Notes: generated by a model not told the origin, from the letters alone. A DNA stretch of 64,000 bases from Dendrobium chrysotoxum (GCA_019925795.1 CM034305.1:90928433-90992432); one strand, 5' to 3'; positions 51,661 to 64,000 are shown, numbered from the stretch's first letter. Numbers and translations: made by a program.

Positions 51661-53348
51661 TACAAAAACTGACACATATTAAAATTGGATATTAAAAAAA
51701 ATATTAAAAAGTTAGAAAATATGACATTGAGTCTACAGTAGCCCAATAAAAAATATTTACTAAACAAATAATATTAAACTCTAAAAATTCCCATCATACA
51801 TGGCAAGGTCAAGCAATCACAACATAGTTTATTCAATCATCCAATTGCCCTGCTAACACTCTATGTTAAGAGAAGTCTATGTATATGTAGAAATTTAGAC
51901 TTTGATATCATACTACTAATGATTATATCACCCAATATAATACTATTATATGTTGCATGCATAAAATATAAGGCATATATATTATTTTATTGCTCTAGGC
52001 CTAGCTCTTACTGTATTTTTATTATGTTTTAAATATTATGTGATGAATCATGCATAATACTATGCATATTATAATAGCTATGTGTAATATTATTAGCTTT
52101 ATATGTACTATAGTGTGTCTATTTTCTCATATTAAAAATTTATTATTTATTGTAACTTATGTAATTCATATTATTTACTTAGTCATAATATGCCTAATAC
52201 TTATCTGAGTTATGAAAATATTATTATTTGATATATATGTTGTGGAATGTCTACACGCAAACTAATGTTGGATACACACAAACTAATGTTGGATAGCTTC
52301 AAGCTGATTAAATCTTTATACAAGAGGGTGGATTGATAGACACCCTTTTCTTAAATATTTGAGGATCTTGGGGTAGCCACATTTATAAACTGAGTCATAA
52401 GGTTAGTTATTATACATTATACTAGTTGTTAGGCTCGAGGTGATAACCATGACCTTGATATTTTTACACTTGATATATATATCTAAAACATCTCTAAATC
52501 ACCATTTAACAAATCCTTGTTATTTTGTTTGACCATTTAGTGAGCAAATGCCTTACTTTGATGGATAATGAGGGATTGATAATCATTCTTTTATGTTATT
52601 TTCTTAAGATATGAGGCTTATGTAATTTATTTTATATTAGGGGGATTTACCTACATAGCACCTAAAACTCATCTATTTACATATCTAACACCTAAAACTA
52701 ATAATATACACTTCTCACATCCTAAAACTCTTATTCTTTCACATCACGCACTTTGTTCCATCTTCGTGACCCACATGCGTGCCAACTCCCATTTGTTACC
52801 AAGTTTGCCTCCTTGTTCACTTGTTCTCTGTTAATTTTCTGTGTGAGAACACCCTCTGATGCTTGTGAACGCCCATTTTTATGCCCTTAGTACTCTACTC
52901 CTCCTTGATCGTTATACAGGTCCCATGAATTTTGAGTGATGTCATCGTATGATTCATGTCCTAAATTCTTGTATAGCTACGCTATTCTTTATCCTATGAG
53001 AACTTATTCTTTCTTCAGTGTTTATGCTTGCTGGCTCAGAGATAAGAGTTGGTATGATTATTTTGGTTTTGGTGGAAGAATGCCTCTATTTTGCTCCGTC
53101 GATTACCTATTTGAGAATACCCTCTATTTTTGCTCATTATTGAGTTGGAACTTATGCTTTGTGTTTATATTGATATTTATGGTGAGAATTATAGCTGTTG
53201 ATGTGATGGATTGCTGGATGCTATGATTGGTCTGTTGGTTGGCTTTCACATATTGATTTAGGTTTCTTGGGTTGCTTTATTTCACTCTAAATAAGTTTTG
53301 TAGTAATATTAGCATTGTTCATTGGTTGGCTATTACATCTTTAGTAAT
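51661..53348. other. Intergenic sequence
   Basis: AT-rich. The only open stretch of note (52936-53226) gives an aromatic-rich reading with no family I recognise. A 23-bp phrase with AAACTAATGTTGGATA occurs twice at about 52259-52287. Confidence 0.45.
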
Positions 53349-53500
53349 GAAGTTTTGTAATTTTTAGTGAGGAGAGACGGTTTATGTTGTGTTGGAGTTG
53401 TGAGGGAATAAGAAGTTTTGCAATTATTTGTGAGGGGAGATGGTTTTTGTTGTGCTGGAGTTGTGAGGGAATAAGAAGGTTTGCAATTATTTCTATAATG
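53349..53500. repeat. Short tandem repeat, 63-bp unit, about 2.4 copies
   Basis: GAAGTTTTG(C/T)AATT..GTTGGAGTTGTGAGGGAATAA repeats at 53349, 53412 and, partially, 53475. Confidence 0.75.
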
Positions 53501-53748
53501 CAGTGAAGAGGTTTTTTTTTCTTCGCTTATGTAATGTTAGTTCTTTTATCAACTAAGTATTATGAAAGGAAAATTTCAATGCCAGTGAATAGGTTGTTTT
53601 CTTCTTGGAATGGAGGATTTCAATGCTAATCTAAGTATTATGAAGTTAATGAAAAATATGTGTTTTGCAAATTCGGACAATGATTAAAAAAGGGCTAGAT
53701 TTGTGCTGTATGATTTATGTTGGACGGCTCCCTACCAGAATGATCTAT

Positions 53749-54068
53749 CACTATAGGAAAGTCAGCTTTTTTTCGTGAACTTTACGGATGATTTTTTTTT
53801 GTCAAAATTGGTGGCTAATTTATGATGAAAATTTTCAATGATCTTTTTTTAGTGAATTTGTGGTGGAATATCCGCTGCAAATTTGCGACAGTAAATCTAC
53901 AGCAAATCCGCAGCAACTCTGACGTAAACTGCCCTATTTTATTGATTAAGCGTGTATCCATTTCATTTATTCTTTTTTTTTTTCTGCTCTTCTACGTCTC
54001 CTTCAACATCGCCTCCATGCTTCTTGGCCTCCTTTGATGAAGTTCTTTCCCGTCGCCTCCCCTCCTTC
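53749..54068 (+). mobile_element. CACTA left terminus, host of gypsy element C
   Basis: It begins CACTATAGGAAAGTCAGC, the same first twelve bases as the end at 42099. Diverged sub-terminal repeats follow (TCCGCTGCAAATTTGCGAC, CTACAGCAAATCCGCAGC). It is cut at 54069 by gypsy element C and seems to continue at 62476 (CTTCGACGATGTTC..CATCGCATC style of sequence on both sides). No TAGTG end was found. Confidence 0.55.
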
Positions 54069-55881
54069 TGTCATAACCCAACCCGACCAGAATAGGTCCT
54101 ATCATGTTGAGCTGTGACATGCAAATCTCATGATCTAGTTTTAAAATTATTTCAAATTTTCTGCCAATATTCATTAAAATAAATGATAAACTATAGAGCT
54201 ATTAAAATATCCAAATACTGAAAAACTCATCCATAAAGTTTCTTTCATTTTATCAAAATAAATATATACACTACAGTACATGGCTACAGGCAAGAGCTAT
54301 ACAATTAAAAAATTAATTAGCCATGACTGTACAAAAATCAAATACTAAAATATCTATGACCTCAGATCTAATCTTGAGCTTCTAGTCCATAATCTCTTTC
54401 CCTTTCCCAGATCTTGAAAACTAGATGCAAAATCACAGTGAGCTATAATGGCTCAGCAAGCCATATAAATTAATTTAAATTTTTAAATATTTTTATCAAA
54501 TATTTTGCTAAATATTTAAAAGCAGTTAAATACAGTTAAAATATATCACTAAATTGAAAATCACTAAACTGGAAAATGTAATAAATGCATAACAGTTATT
54601 CTTTGATTTAAATTACAGTACGGAATAAATAAATAAATTAAAATTCTTATCATAGAGTAGTTTAGATCATATTTTTCGGACCCAAACAGAATTTCAAAGG
54701 ATTCTGGCTCCTTATAACTCCCTTTTTATTTATACTTATAGCACCAAAGTATATTACATATTCCTATCTTAGACATAATCTCAAAGGATTCTGACCCCTT
54801 ATAACTCACAGAAATTCCCTAACATAGATAGAATCTCAAAGGATTCTAGCCCCTTATGACTCCCAACAAATATAATTTAATCACATGTGCATATATATCA
54901 TCACATTATAATAACTATAGAGTGATTGAACATATATCAAAATTTTACGGTATTGTATAATAGTAGATAATAGAAAATCCAACTAAGAAAAAATACACAT
55001 TTTTAGAAATTTACTAAATTATTAGTGATTTTGTAAAATAATGTTTTAAAACTTTTATTATACTACACCACTATTTTTTAATATTTAGATAATTTTCTAT
55101 TCAATAAAACCCTACAAATTTCAAAACCCATAGTGTAAAATTTTTAGAAAATATTCAAAATCTATATAATCATAATCCCCTATAACATATAAAAAGTTAC
55201 ACGGTGAAAGTTTTACCAGTACAAAGTTATCCCTCTTTTCGCTTACGGATATAAAATTTTAATCAAAATATTCACTAAAACTTGCATATTTTTTAAAATT
55301 AAGATGGGCATAATGTGCCTTACCTTGAGACGAACAAGTTTCCCAACTGGGCCGATGAATGAAAATGACCCGAAGTTGCCTAAAACTAGACTTTGATTTT
55401 CTCTCTCCTCTCTTTCTTCCCTAATCTTCCCAAACGTTCTCTGTTAAGGTAAATGAATTGGAAATGCTTATATAAAAGATGAGTGGAATTAGATATTTTT
55501 TTATTTTAATTATTAAATAATATATAATAATATTATTATAATTAATTTTCAATAGAAAATTCATAGAAATTGTTTAGGGATTCCAAAAATTATAGAAAAA
55601 TATTTATAAATTAACTCATTTTATTTAGAAAATTTTAGTGAAATCGATTTGTAAAACGGACACCTGATAGTCTCCAAAACCTCACCTGTATCGATAAGTG
55701 TCGATTTCTTAAGAAATTTTGAGAGTGCCCAAAATTTATGAAAAAATTAGAAAAGCTAAAACACAACACTATAAATATTCTGATGAAGACTGTTTGTGAT
55801 TTGGACTTACTATGACTCCAGAAATAAATATTGACTATTCTAGGTCAAAAATTCTTATAAAAACTTTTAGGTGCTTTCACA
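54069..55881 (-). repeat. 3' LTR of element C
   Basis: 1813 bp, paired with 60670-62475. It carries the repeated CTCCTTATAACTCCC phrase (about 54710-54860) also seen in the LTR relics at 48-49 kb. Confidence 0.9.
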
Positions 55882-56091
55882 ATTAACTCACCTTAAGAAA
55901 AATATTGTTCTCGACATTTCCAAACCAGAATGAGTCAGAATAAGCCTAGATACAACTGCCTCATGTCAGATTCCTTCTCCCAAGTAGCCTCTAACATTTC
56001 TATGCTTCCATTGTACTTTGACCATAGGAATCTGTTTGCTTCTCAATTTTCTCACATCATATGCCAAAATCTTTTTGGGTTCTTCCCTATA

Positions 56092-57240
56092 CTATAGTTT
56101 CGTACAAACCTTAATATCACTAATAGATAATCTCTTCTCAGAATTAGACACCCACTTTCTCAAAGAAGATACATGAAACATATTGTGTATATTGGACATA
56201 TAATCAAGTAACAATAACCTGTAAGCAGAACTACCAATCCACTCAATGATCTCAAAAGGTCCCATGTACCTTAGATTGAGCTTGATAATTCTCCCAAATC
56301 TACTGACACCTTTCATAAGGTTGACTTTAACATAAACTAGGTCACCAATCTGAAACTCAACCAACATGTACTTTTGATTGTAATACTTCTTCTGCATGTC
56401 CTGTATAGATTTCAATCTTTCTCTAATCAAATTGATATTTGCAGTAGTATCATCCATAATGGCTGAACCTATCACCTGTCTATCTCCCACCTCTGTCAAA
56501 GTCAAAGGAGTCATATATTTTGTACCATACAGAGCTTCATAAGGAGTCATGCCTATGCTAGACTGATAACTATTATTATATACAAACTCTATCAATGAGA
56601 TATGATCCTCCCAACTACCTCTAAAATCCAAAACATATAGTCTCAGAAGATCCTCCAATACCTGAATAGTCCTTTAGGACTGTCCATCTGTCTATGGATG
56701 AAAAGTTGTACTGAAGTGTAACTTTGTACCCAGTTCCTACTGAATACCTATCATAATCTAAAGGCAAATCTTCCATCCCAATCAGATACAATCACCTTCG
56801 GCACATCGTGCAACATGATAATATCTTTAGCATAGATATATACTAACTTATCTACTGGATCTATATGTCGAATCGAAATAAAATGGGCAAATTTTGTCAG
56901 TTGATCGACAATAACCCAAATAGCATCATGCCCCTGCCTCGATCTAGGAAAACCCAAAGTAAAATCTATTGTTATTTCTTCCCATTTCTACTCTAGAATA
57001 GGTAATGACTGCAGAAGACCTCTCGGGCTGATGCTCTACCTTCCCTAGCTGACATGCCTCACACTTCAACACAAACTCTGCTATGCCCTTCTTCAATCCA
57101 GGCCACCAAAACATACTCTTCAGATCTCCGTACATCTTGCTACTTCCTGGATGAATAGTATAGCCTGAGTAATGAGCCTCATATAGAATCTCCTACCTTA
57201 GATCTCTAAAAATAGGAACCCAAAGTCTATCCTTACAGAA
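56092..57240 (-). pseudogene. Element C integrase
   Basis: The HHCC finger region is at 57135-57000 (MYGDLKSMFWWPGLKKGIA, CEACQLGKVEHQ). The core begins near 56957 (MGFPRSRQGHDAIWVIVDQL, SDWDGRF, where DW replaces the usual DRD). Strand-exchange sequence is broken near 56750-56660, and from 56658 an intact 188-codon frame runs: NNSYQSSIGMTPYEALYG then the GPFEIIEWIGSSAYRL and HNMFHVSSLRKW motifs typical of Tekay/Del. The usual C-terminal chromodomain is only partly visible (PISILDxx region missing). Confidence 0.88.
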
Positions 57241-57479
57241 AATAACACCATAATCAGAAACTCATAGTTTAGATTTCCTACCAGACTTATTCTGATCAAT
57301 CAACTTTGAATATTCTGCATCTAATTTTTGAGCTTCATAAATATTTTCATCTAAAGAAGACTGAATGATCATCTGAGTCACTATACCAAAAGTCTCAATC
57401 AGTAGAAAAAATGACCTCCAACTATAATCTCTTCATATCTCATATCACATACTCATCAGAAGTGAGCTACATACATGAT

Positions 57480-58683
57480 AATCCAGAAGACTTCTTGCTT
57501 AGAGCGTCTACCACTACATTAGCCTTACCAGGCTGATACTGAATGATCAGATCATAATCCTTGATCAACTCAAGTGACCTCCTTTGCCTCAAATTCATAT
57601 CCTTCTGCATGAATATGTATTTTAGACTCTAATGATCAGTAAAAATCTCACACCTGACACCGTATAAATAATGACGTGAAATCTTCAAAGTAAATATAAT
57701 AGCAACTAACTCTATATTATGCGTCCAATAGTTCCTTTCATGTGGCTTTAACTGTCTTTAAGTATAAGCTATCACTCGACCATGATGCATCAAAATACAT
57801 CACAAACCTCTCAGTGAAGCGTCATTGAATATCTAAAATCCTTCTATACCAGAGAAAAGAGCCAAAACTAGAATATAAGTCAAATAATCCTTTAATCTCT
57901 GAAAACTAGCCTCATACTTTGGTGTCTAGATAAAAGCTAATGATTTCTTAGTCAATCTCGTCAGAGGTGAAGAAATCTGAGAAAATCTCTTCACAAACTT
58001 TTTGTAATATCCAATCATACCCAAGAAACTGCATATGCCAAACACAATAGTAGGCCTCAGCCAATCAATGACTGCCTAAACTTTTTGGGGATCAACAGAG
58101 ATACCATCACCACTCACCAAGTGTCCTAGAAAAGAAATACTCCTTTGCCAGAACTCACATTTAGAGAATTTTGCATATAACTGATGCTGCCTCAAAGTCT
58201 CCAAAATAAGCCTTAGATGTCTGGCATGATCTTCTTCAGAAGCAGAATATACCAAAATATCATATATAAAAATAATCACGAACTGATCCAGATAATCTTT
58301 GAATACTCTATTCATTAGATCCATAAAGATAACTGGTGCATTAGTCACCCTAAATGAGATGACTGAGTACTGAAAGCTATCTTCATCACATCAACCTCTC
58401 TCACTTTCACCTGATAGTAACTTGATCGTAGATCAATTTTTGAGAATATAGAAGATCCAGCTAGTTGATCGAATATATCATCAATCCGTGATAGTGGATA
58501 CTTATTCTTGATAGTGACATTGTTTAACTCTCTATAGCAAATATATATACACATTGTACCATCCTTTTTCTTCACAAATAGAATAGGTGCTCCCCAAGGA
58601 GACATACTAGGATGAATAAATCTCATGTCAACCAACTCCTGAAGTTGAACCTTCAACTCCTGAAGCTCTTTAGGTGCCATCAT
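57480..58683 (-). pseudogene. Element C RT and RNase H
   Basis: RT runs 58683-58076 in two frames: MRFIHPSMSPWGAPILFVKK, FSKIDLRSSYYQVKV (first Asp intact), a frameshift near 58345 within the RTRYGHYEF region, TNAPVIFMDLMNRVF, then FVIIFIYDILVYS at about 58270-58240. The DD pair of FIDD reads YD. FLGHLVSGDGISVDP follows. RNase H to about 57480 is eroded but retains KPGKANVVVDALSKK-like sequence at the end. Confidence 0.87.
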
Positions 58684-58899
58684 ATACGGAGCTTTTGATA
58701 TCGGGGTTGTACCTAGAAATATATTGATACATAACTCTAAATCCCTGTCTGGAGGTAAACTAACTAACTCCTACATCTAAAAAATCTTATACTACCAGGA
58801 TATCAGAAAGAGAACCAGCATTTATACTCCTATTTTGAACTGATGCCAGAAATACCATAAAACCCTTCTTCCATAATCTATTTATTTCTAACGTAGAGA

Positions 58900-60513
58900 T
58901 CAAACAGGATAAAAAGCCTCTAACTCCTTAGAATACACAACTCTCACTGCCCATGAATAATATAACTTCTTCAAGCAATCAATCTGAGCCCCATATTCAC
59001 TCAACCAATTCATACCTAAAATAACATCATATGAGGAAATAAGTAATAAAATCAAACTAGATTTTTACTTTTTTATCAGAAATCTAATATCATATAAATA
59101 AAATTTACTAGCTATCATACTATCTCCAGCCAGTAAAATAACAGAAAGACAGACAGGCAGTAAAACTGAAGCCAAGTGTAGTGAATCAAAGAAATGCTCA
59201 GAAATAAAGGAATGCCTAGCTCTAGAATTGAATAAAACACGACATGGATGCTCAGGAATATAAACAGTACCTGTTACAATATCTGGAGCATCACGTGCCT
59301 CCTATTGAGTCAAACTCTATTCACGTGTCTAAACTAGAGCTGGAGCAACAGAACTACTACGCTCTCTCTGATCACCGCTAGATGATCTCTTTGCCATTAA
59401 ACCTGACCCACCAGCTCTACCAGATAATCACTCAGAAAAAGTATGGAGAGGAACTGCCCTCGGTCTCCCTGCTGGTCTGACAAAGCTCTCAGATATAGAC
59501 TCAGAACATCGATTAAATCCTGTATGTGGATACTCTGCTACCAGATGCCCTATTTGATCGCAACTGAAACACTGTCCAGTCATCCTATAATACTTACCTG
59601 CATGGCGTCGACCACAACTCTGGCACACAGGTGTCCCACTAATAAAACCAAAACTGGCTATACTGTCACTGCCAAATACTGCTGTAGATTTTGATTGTCT
59701 ACCTCTCCTGAAATCTCTAAGTATAAATCTGCTCTTCTTCCCAGAAAAGCCATAAACAGAAGTCTCACCACTGAACCTCTTCCTACTAGCAGTCCACCGC
59801 CACTATGTAGCTATTAGGCCGTTCTCTATCAGATGAGCTCTCTCCACATGCTCAAAAAAATAAAAAATGTGAAATGGCACTAGAGGCTATCTCAGACTAT
59901 CCTGAAGTCCTCTCAGGAACTAGTAGCACTTCTTCGCCGGAGTGCTAACCAACTGTAAAGCATATCTAGCCAAAGTAGTGAACTCTACCTCATACTACAT
60001 AACTATCATGCTCCCCTAAACCAACCTCAAAAAAGTCTCCTGTATTTGCTATTATGCAGAAGGTGGTACAAACCAGGCTCTAAACACATTAGAGAGCTCC
60101 TCCCAAGTAATCATAGAATTCAATCTCCCTTGAAATTTTTTCTCATGCTAGCCCATCCACCAGCATTTTGCCTTGCCATCTAATAGAAAGACTGGTAATG
60201 GTAACTTCCTCTCAGGAGGATACTGCATACCATCAAATATTTTTTCCAGACTCCTCAACCAGTCCTCTACTGCTTTCGGCTCAATAGTACCTTTAAATCT
60301 CGGAGGCTTCAATCTCAGAAATATTTATAGATGTCTGTCTACCTCTTCAGATCTCATAATAGGAACCCTGCTCGGTGCCTCACCCATCATCTAGGCTATC
60401 AAAGTAACAAACTGTGAAAATATATCTGAACTAATAGATGGAGCAGTACTATATACAAAAGCTACCTGATTAGCACTCTGTCCATCGATCATATCTGGGT
60501 CTAGTGGATCCAT
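58900..60513 (-). pseudogene. Element C gag and protease
   Basis: Gag starts at 60513 (MDPLDPDMIDGQSANQVAF). The core LRLKPPRFKGTIEPKAVEDW, LRSLEKIFDGMQYPPERKL and CWWMG is clear at 60310-60140. The finger MCQSCGRRHAGKYYRM then CFSCDQIGHLVAEYP at 59630-59530 has the double CxxC pattern of the Tekay/Del clade; the fourth Cys of the second knuckle is Tyr. The protease site at about 59245-59215 reads LFNSRARHSFIS where DSGATHSFI is expected, so the catalytic Asp is lost. It ends with VILGMNWLSEYGAQIDC at about 59020-58970. Confidence 0.87.
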
Positions 60514-60669
60514 GATTACATAGAATATGTAACTGAACACACATGCACATGAAATAAAAAAATGAACACCTAGATAGACTTGAAACTATCATACTAAATT
60601 ACAGATCAATTCATATAGCTCTGTTTTACGATCCAATTCTAAAATTATTATTCTGATACCACAAATGAT

Positions 60670-62475
60670 TGTCACAACCCAACTCGACCAGGATAGGTCC
60701 TATCGTGTTGAGCTATGACATACAAATCTCAAGATCTAGTTTTAAAATTATTTCAAATTTTCTGCCAATATTCATTGAAATAAATGATAAACTATAGAGC
60801 TACTAAAATATCCAAATATTGAAAAGCTCATCTATAAAGTTTCTTTCATTTCATCAAGATAAATATCTATACTACAGTACATGGCTACAAGTAAGAGCTA
60901 CATAATTAAAAATTTAAATAACCATGATTGTATAAAAATTCAAATAGAAAAATACTTATAATCTCAGATCTGATCCTGAACTTTTAGTCCACAATCTCCT
61001 TTCCTTTCCCAGATCTTGAAAACCAGATACAAAATTATAGTGAGCTACAATAGCTCACTAAGCCACACAAACCAATCTAAATTTTTAAATATTCTTTTAT
61101 AAAATATTTTGCTGAATATTTAAAAGTAATTAAATACAATTAAAATAAATCACTAAACTGAAAATTATTAAACTAAAAAATATAATAAATGCATAACAGT
61201 TATTCTCTGATTTAAATAACAGTACAAAACAAATGAATAAATTGAAAATTTTATTTCAGAGTAGTTCAGATCATATTTCCCGGACCCAAATAGACTCTCA
61301 AAGGTACTGGCCCTTATGACTCCTTTTTTATTTGTGCTTATAGCACTAGAACATATCATATATCCTTATCTCAGACAGAATCAAAGAATTCTGGCCCCTT
61401 ATAACTCCTAAAAATTTTCTGACACAAATAGAATCTCAATGAATTCTGGCCCCTTATGGCTCCCAACAGATATAATTTAATCACATGTAAACATATATCA
61501 TCATATTATAATAATTAAAGAGTAATTGAGTATGTATCAAAATTTTACGGGTTGTATAACTATAGACAACAAAAAAATTCAACTAGGCAAAAATACACAT
61601 TTTCAAAAAATTATCAAATTATTAGGGATTGTGTAAAATGATATTTTAAAACTTTTATTATATTACACTATTTTTTAACATCTAGATCATTTTTTATTCA
61701 ATAAAAATCCCATAAATTTTAAAACCCCCAGTGTAAAATTTTTAGAAAATATTCAAAATGTGTATAATCATAATCTTTATAAAATATAAAAAATTACGCA
61801 GTAAAAGTTTTACCTGTGCAAAGTTATCCCCATTTTTTGCTAACGGATATAAAATTTTAATCGAAATATTCGCTAAAACTTGCACATTTTTAAAAATTGA
61901 GATGGGAATAATGTGCCTTGCCTTGAGACGAACAAGTTTCCCAACTACATCGATGAATGAAAATGGCCCGAAGTCGCCCAAAACTAACTTTGATTTCTCT
62001 CTCATCTCTTTCTTCCCTAATCTTCCCAAACGTTCTCTGTTAAGGGAAATGAATTGGAAATGCTTATATAAAAGATGAGTGGAATTAGATATTTTTTATT
62101 TTAATTATTAAATAATATATAATAATATTATTATAATTAATTTTTAATAGAAAATTCATAGAAATTCTTTAGGGATTCCAAAAATTATAGAAAAGTATTT
62201 ATAAATTAACTCATTTTATTTAAAAAATTTTGGTGAAATTGGTTTGCAAAATGGACATCTGACGGTCCCCAAACTCCACTTGTACTGATAGGTGCCAATT
62301 TCTTAAAAAATTTTAACAATGCCAAAAAATTATAAAAAATTTAGGGAAGCTATAACACAACACTATAAATATTTTTGCAAAGACTGTTTGTGATTTAGAT
62401 TTATTATGACTCCAAAAATAAATATTAACTATTCTAGGTCAAAAATTTTTATAAGAAAATTTAGGGGCTTTCACA
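60670..62475 (-). repeat. 5' LTR of element C
   Basis: 1806 bp, paired with 54069-55881. The outer end on the minus strand is TGTGAAAGCCCCTAAATTTTC. Confidence 0.9.
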
Positions 62476-62700
62476 TCTTCGACGATGTTCACATTCCTAT
62501 CGCATCATCACCTTCTATGATGTTCCTTTCTATCGCATTCGAAGTCATACCTCCTTCATGGTAGGAGCTTGGTCGATGTAAAGGTATCCATCTTTCTTCC
62601 TTCTACATCCTTCTTAGTCCAAATCTGTGAATCGGGGCTGCTGACCAATAGAGGGAAGGTATGTTTTTTTCTGATGATATTCTCTTGTTGATAAGAGTAG
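62476..62700 (+). other. Continuation of the sequence interrupted by element C
   Basis: Short C/T-rich stretch (ATCGCATCATCACC, TTCCTTCTACATCC) resembling the sequence left of 54069. It leads into LINE-derived repeats. Confidence 0.4.
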
Positions 62701-63640
62701 AAGGTAAACTTGACTTATAGAGGTATTACTAGGTTTAGGGTACATGTTTTAGATATCAATAAGAGTGCGTATTTTAGATATCTTAGATCTATTATTCATA
62801 GTGATGGTGAAATAGATGGAGATATTATATGGTTAAAGTGGAGGAATGCATCAGGCTTGTTGTATGGTAGAAAAGTCCTCCTCAAATTTAAGAAAAAATT
62901 TTATAAGATGTGGTGAGACCTGCAATGCTTTTATGGTGCTAAATGTTGGCTATTAAAAGAGAAACATAATATTAAGTTAAGTGTTGCAGAGATGAGGATG
63001 CTCAGGTGGATGAGTGACTTTACTCTTAAAGACAGGATACGAAATGAGCATATACGTGAAATGGTTGGAGTAGCTCTAGTGTAAGATAAGATTATAGAGA
63101 GTCACCTTAGATAGTTTGGTTACACATATGCTCATTTTGTATGGTTGAAGTAGAGGAATGCATCAGGTTTGTTGTGTGATAGAAAAGTCTCCCTCAAACT
63201 TAAGGGAAAACTCTATAAAATGTGGTGAGACTTGCAATGCTTTATGGTGTAGAATGTTGGCCATTAAAAGTGAAGCATAATATTAAGTTAAGTATCACAG
63301 AGATGAGGATGCTCAGTTTGATGAGTGGATTTACTCTTAGAGATAGGATACAAAATGAGCATATACTTGAAATCGTTGGAGTAGCTCCAGTGGCAGATAA
63401 CATTAGAGAGAGTCGTCTTAGTTAGTTTGGTAATATATATGATCATTTTGTACGGTTGAAGTGGAGGACTATATTGGGCTTGTTGTGTGATAGAAAAGTC
63501 CCGTCAAACTTAAGAAAAAATTGTATTAGATGGTGGTGAGACCTGCAATGCTTTATAGTGAAGAATGTTGTCCATTAAAAGAGAAACATAATATTAAGTT
63601 AAGTGTTGCAAAGATGAGGATATTTTGGTATGTAAAGTAA
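62701..63640 (+). repeat. Tandem array of RTE LINE C-terminal fragments, about 310-bp unit
   Basis: The first part (62701-62860, FRVHVLDINKSAYFRYLRSI) is LINE ORF sequence. Then a unit of LINE RT C-terminus is present about three times: 62828-63126, 63127-63440 and 63441-about 63625. Each holds WLKWRNASGLLCDRK-like, MLYGVECWPLK(E/V)KHNIKL, MRMLSLMSGFTLRDRI(R/Q)NEHI. They differ from each other and carry stops, so the array is old; the third unit is truncated. Confidence 0.82.
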
Positions 63641-64000
63641 CATTGTTTAAATTTTTTTATGATGATAATTACACATAAATAATATTAAATTAATACAAAT
63701 GTCATTATTTAGTTGTAGGAATTTATAGCCCAAGTGTATTATGGATATTCAAAACTATAGAAGTTGGATGTACAACTCATTATTTCTTGTATGAAAGATG
63801 TTAATTGATGATTTTTTTCATATAGGCATGTTGTTAATTACCTTCCTTATATCTAAGGGAAGGTTTCATGGTCCATATTCCTAACACAAAAATCAAGTCT
63901 ACCTCACACCAGATAAGATTACTGTTGATTTATATCTCTGAGAATTTATGCTGGAATATTAATATTGGACTTCACATGGTGAGTACGAGCCTTATTTCAA
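63641..64000. other. Unassigned sequence at the right edge
   Basis: AT-rich; no coding, RNA or repeat end recognised. Confidence 0.5.

Larger units (their letters stand above)
54069..62475 (-). mobile_element. Full-length Tekay/Del-clade Ty3/gypsy element C
   Basis: 8407 bp. LTRs are 54069-55881 (3') and 60670-62475 (5'); on the minus strand they begin TGTGAAAGC and end GTTGTGACA or GTTATGACA. Flanks CCTTC (54064-54068) and TCTTC (62476-62480) match at 4 of 5. The primer region on the minus strand, TTGTGGTATCAGAATAAT (near 60655), is a variant of the Met site with the last bases changed. Gag, protease, RT, RNase H and integrase follow in Ty3/gypsy order with many breaks. The gag double-cysteine finger and the integrase C-terminus identify the Tekay/Del lineage. 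The LTRs differ at many positions, so it is old. Confidence 0.92.

Noticed and set aside
52936..53226. 96-codon ORF with aromatic-rich reading
   Set aside because: No recognisable family, no splice context, and AT-rich surroundings; treated as chance.

Overview
The window is eukaryotic nuclear DNA from a flowering plant. It is AT-rich, has spliced genes with GT..AG introns, and is full of plant-type transposable elements: Ty1/copia, Ty3/gypsy (Reina-like, CRM and Tekay/Del lineages), RTE-type LINEs, a Cassandra TRIM, hAT-like MITEs, CACTA ends and a SINE. The conserved gene resembles monocot and other angiosperm homologues. I suspect a large-intron lineage such as a palm, but the sequence alone does not settle the species.

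The one clear host gene lies on the minus strand from about 36.8 kb to beyond the left edge. It encodes an NAD(P)-binding Rossmann-fold protein of the At5g02240/At2g37660 type (atypical SDR). Six exons are readable: 36674-36620, 28684-28413, 28336-28300, 28222-28125, 12029-11968 and 10741-10618. They total 648 bp (216 codons), keep the reading frame across every junction and contain no stop. The last roughly 39 codons are not in the window, so the final exon should lie left of position 1. A G-box, a TATA box and a GC-rich upstream region mark the promoter at 36.79-37.13 kb. Two short introns (76 and 77 bp) sit beside a 7.9 kb intron 1, a 16.1 kb intron 4 and a last intron of more than 10.6 kb, all swollen by transposons.

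Layout: 1-8.7 kb (last intron) holds an old copia element cut by a Reina-like gypsy element, a Tekay-like LTR fragment and a hAT-like MITE. Exons 6 and 5 follow at 10.6 and 12.0 kb. Intron 4 (12-28 kb) holds an RTE LINE, a foldback MITE, a tandem CRM-clade element (17.3-25.8 kb) and a minus-strand gag-only derivative of the 5' gypsy family (25.8-27.5 kb). Exons 4-2 are at 28.1-28.7 kb. Intron 1 holds a complete but dead copia element (29.6-36.0 kb). Inside it sit a solo LTR with a perfect target duplication and an RTE LINE, and a complete Cassandra TRIM is nested in the LINE.

From 37.1 kb rightward I found no host gene. This part contains a gag-bearing copia remnant (39.5-41.6 kb), MITEs and a CACTA terminus (42.1-43.0 kb), an LTR with an internal minisatellite (43.1-44.5 kb), a short SINE (45.8 kb), tandem Tekay-like LTR relics (47.7-51.7 kb), another CACTA terminus (53.7 kb), a full-length minus-strand Tekay/Del element (54.07-62.48 kb) and tandemly repeated LINE fragments (62.7-63.6 kb).

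All element ORFs are broken by stops and frameshifts. In several the catalytic residues are substituted or deleted, so none looks able to move by itself. I did not find a new biological system. The interest lies in the nesting order, the intact gene threaded through it, and a few unusual structures listed as findings.
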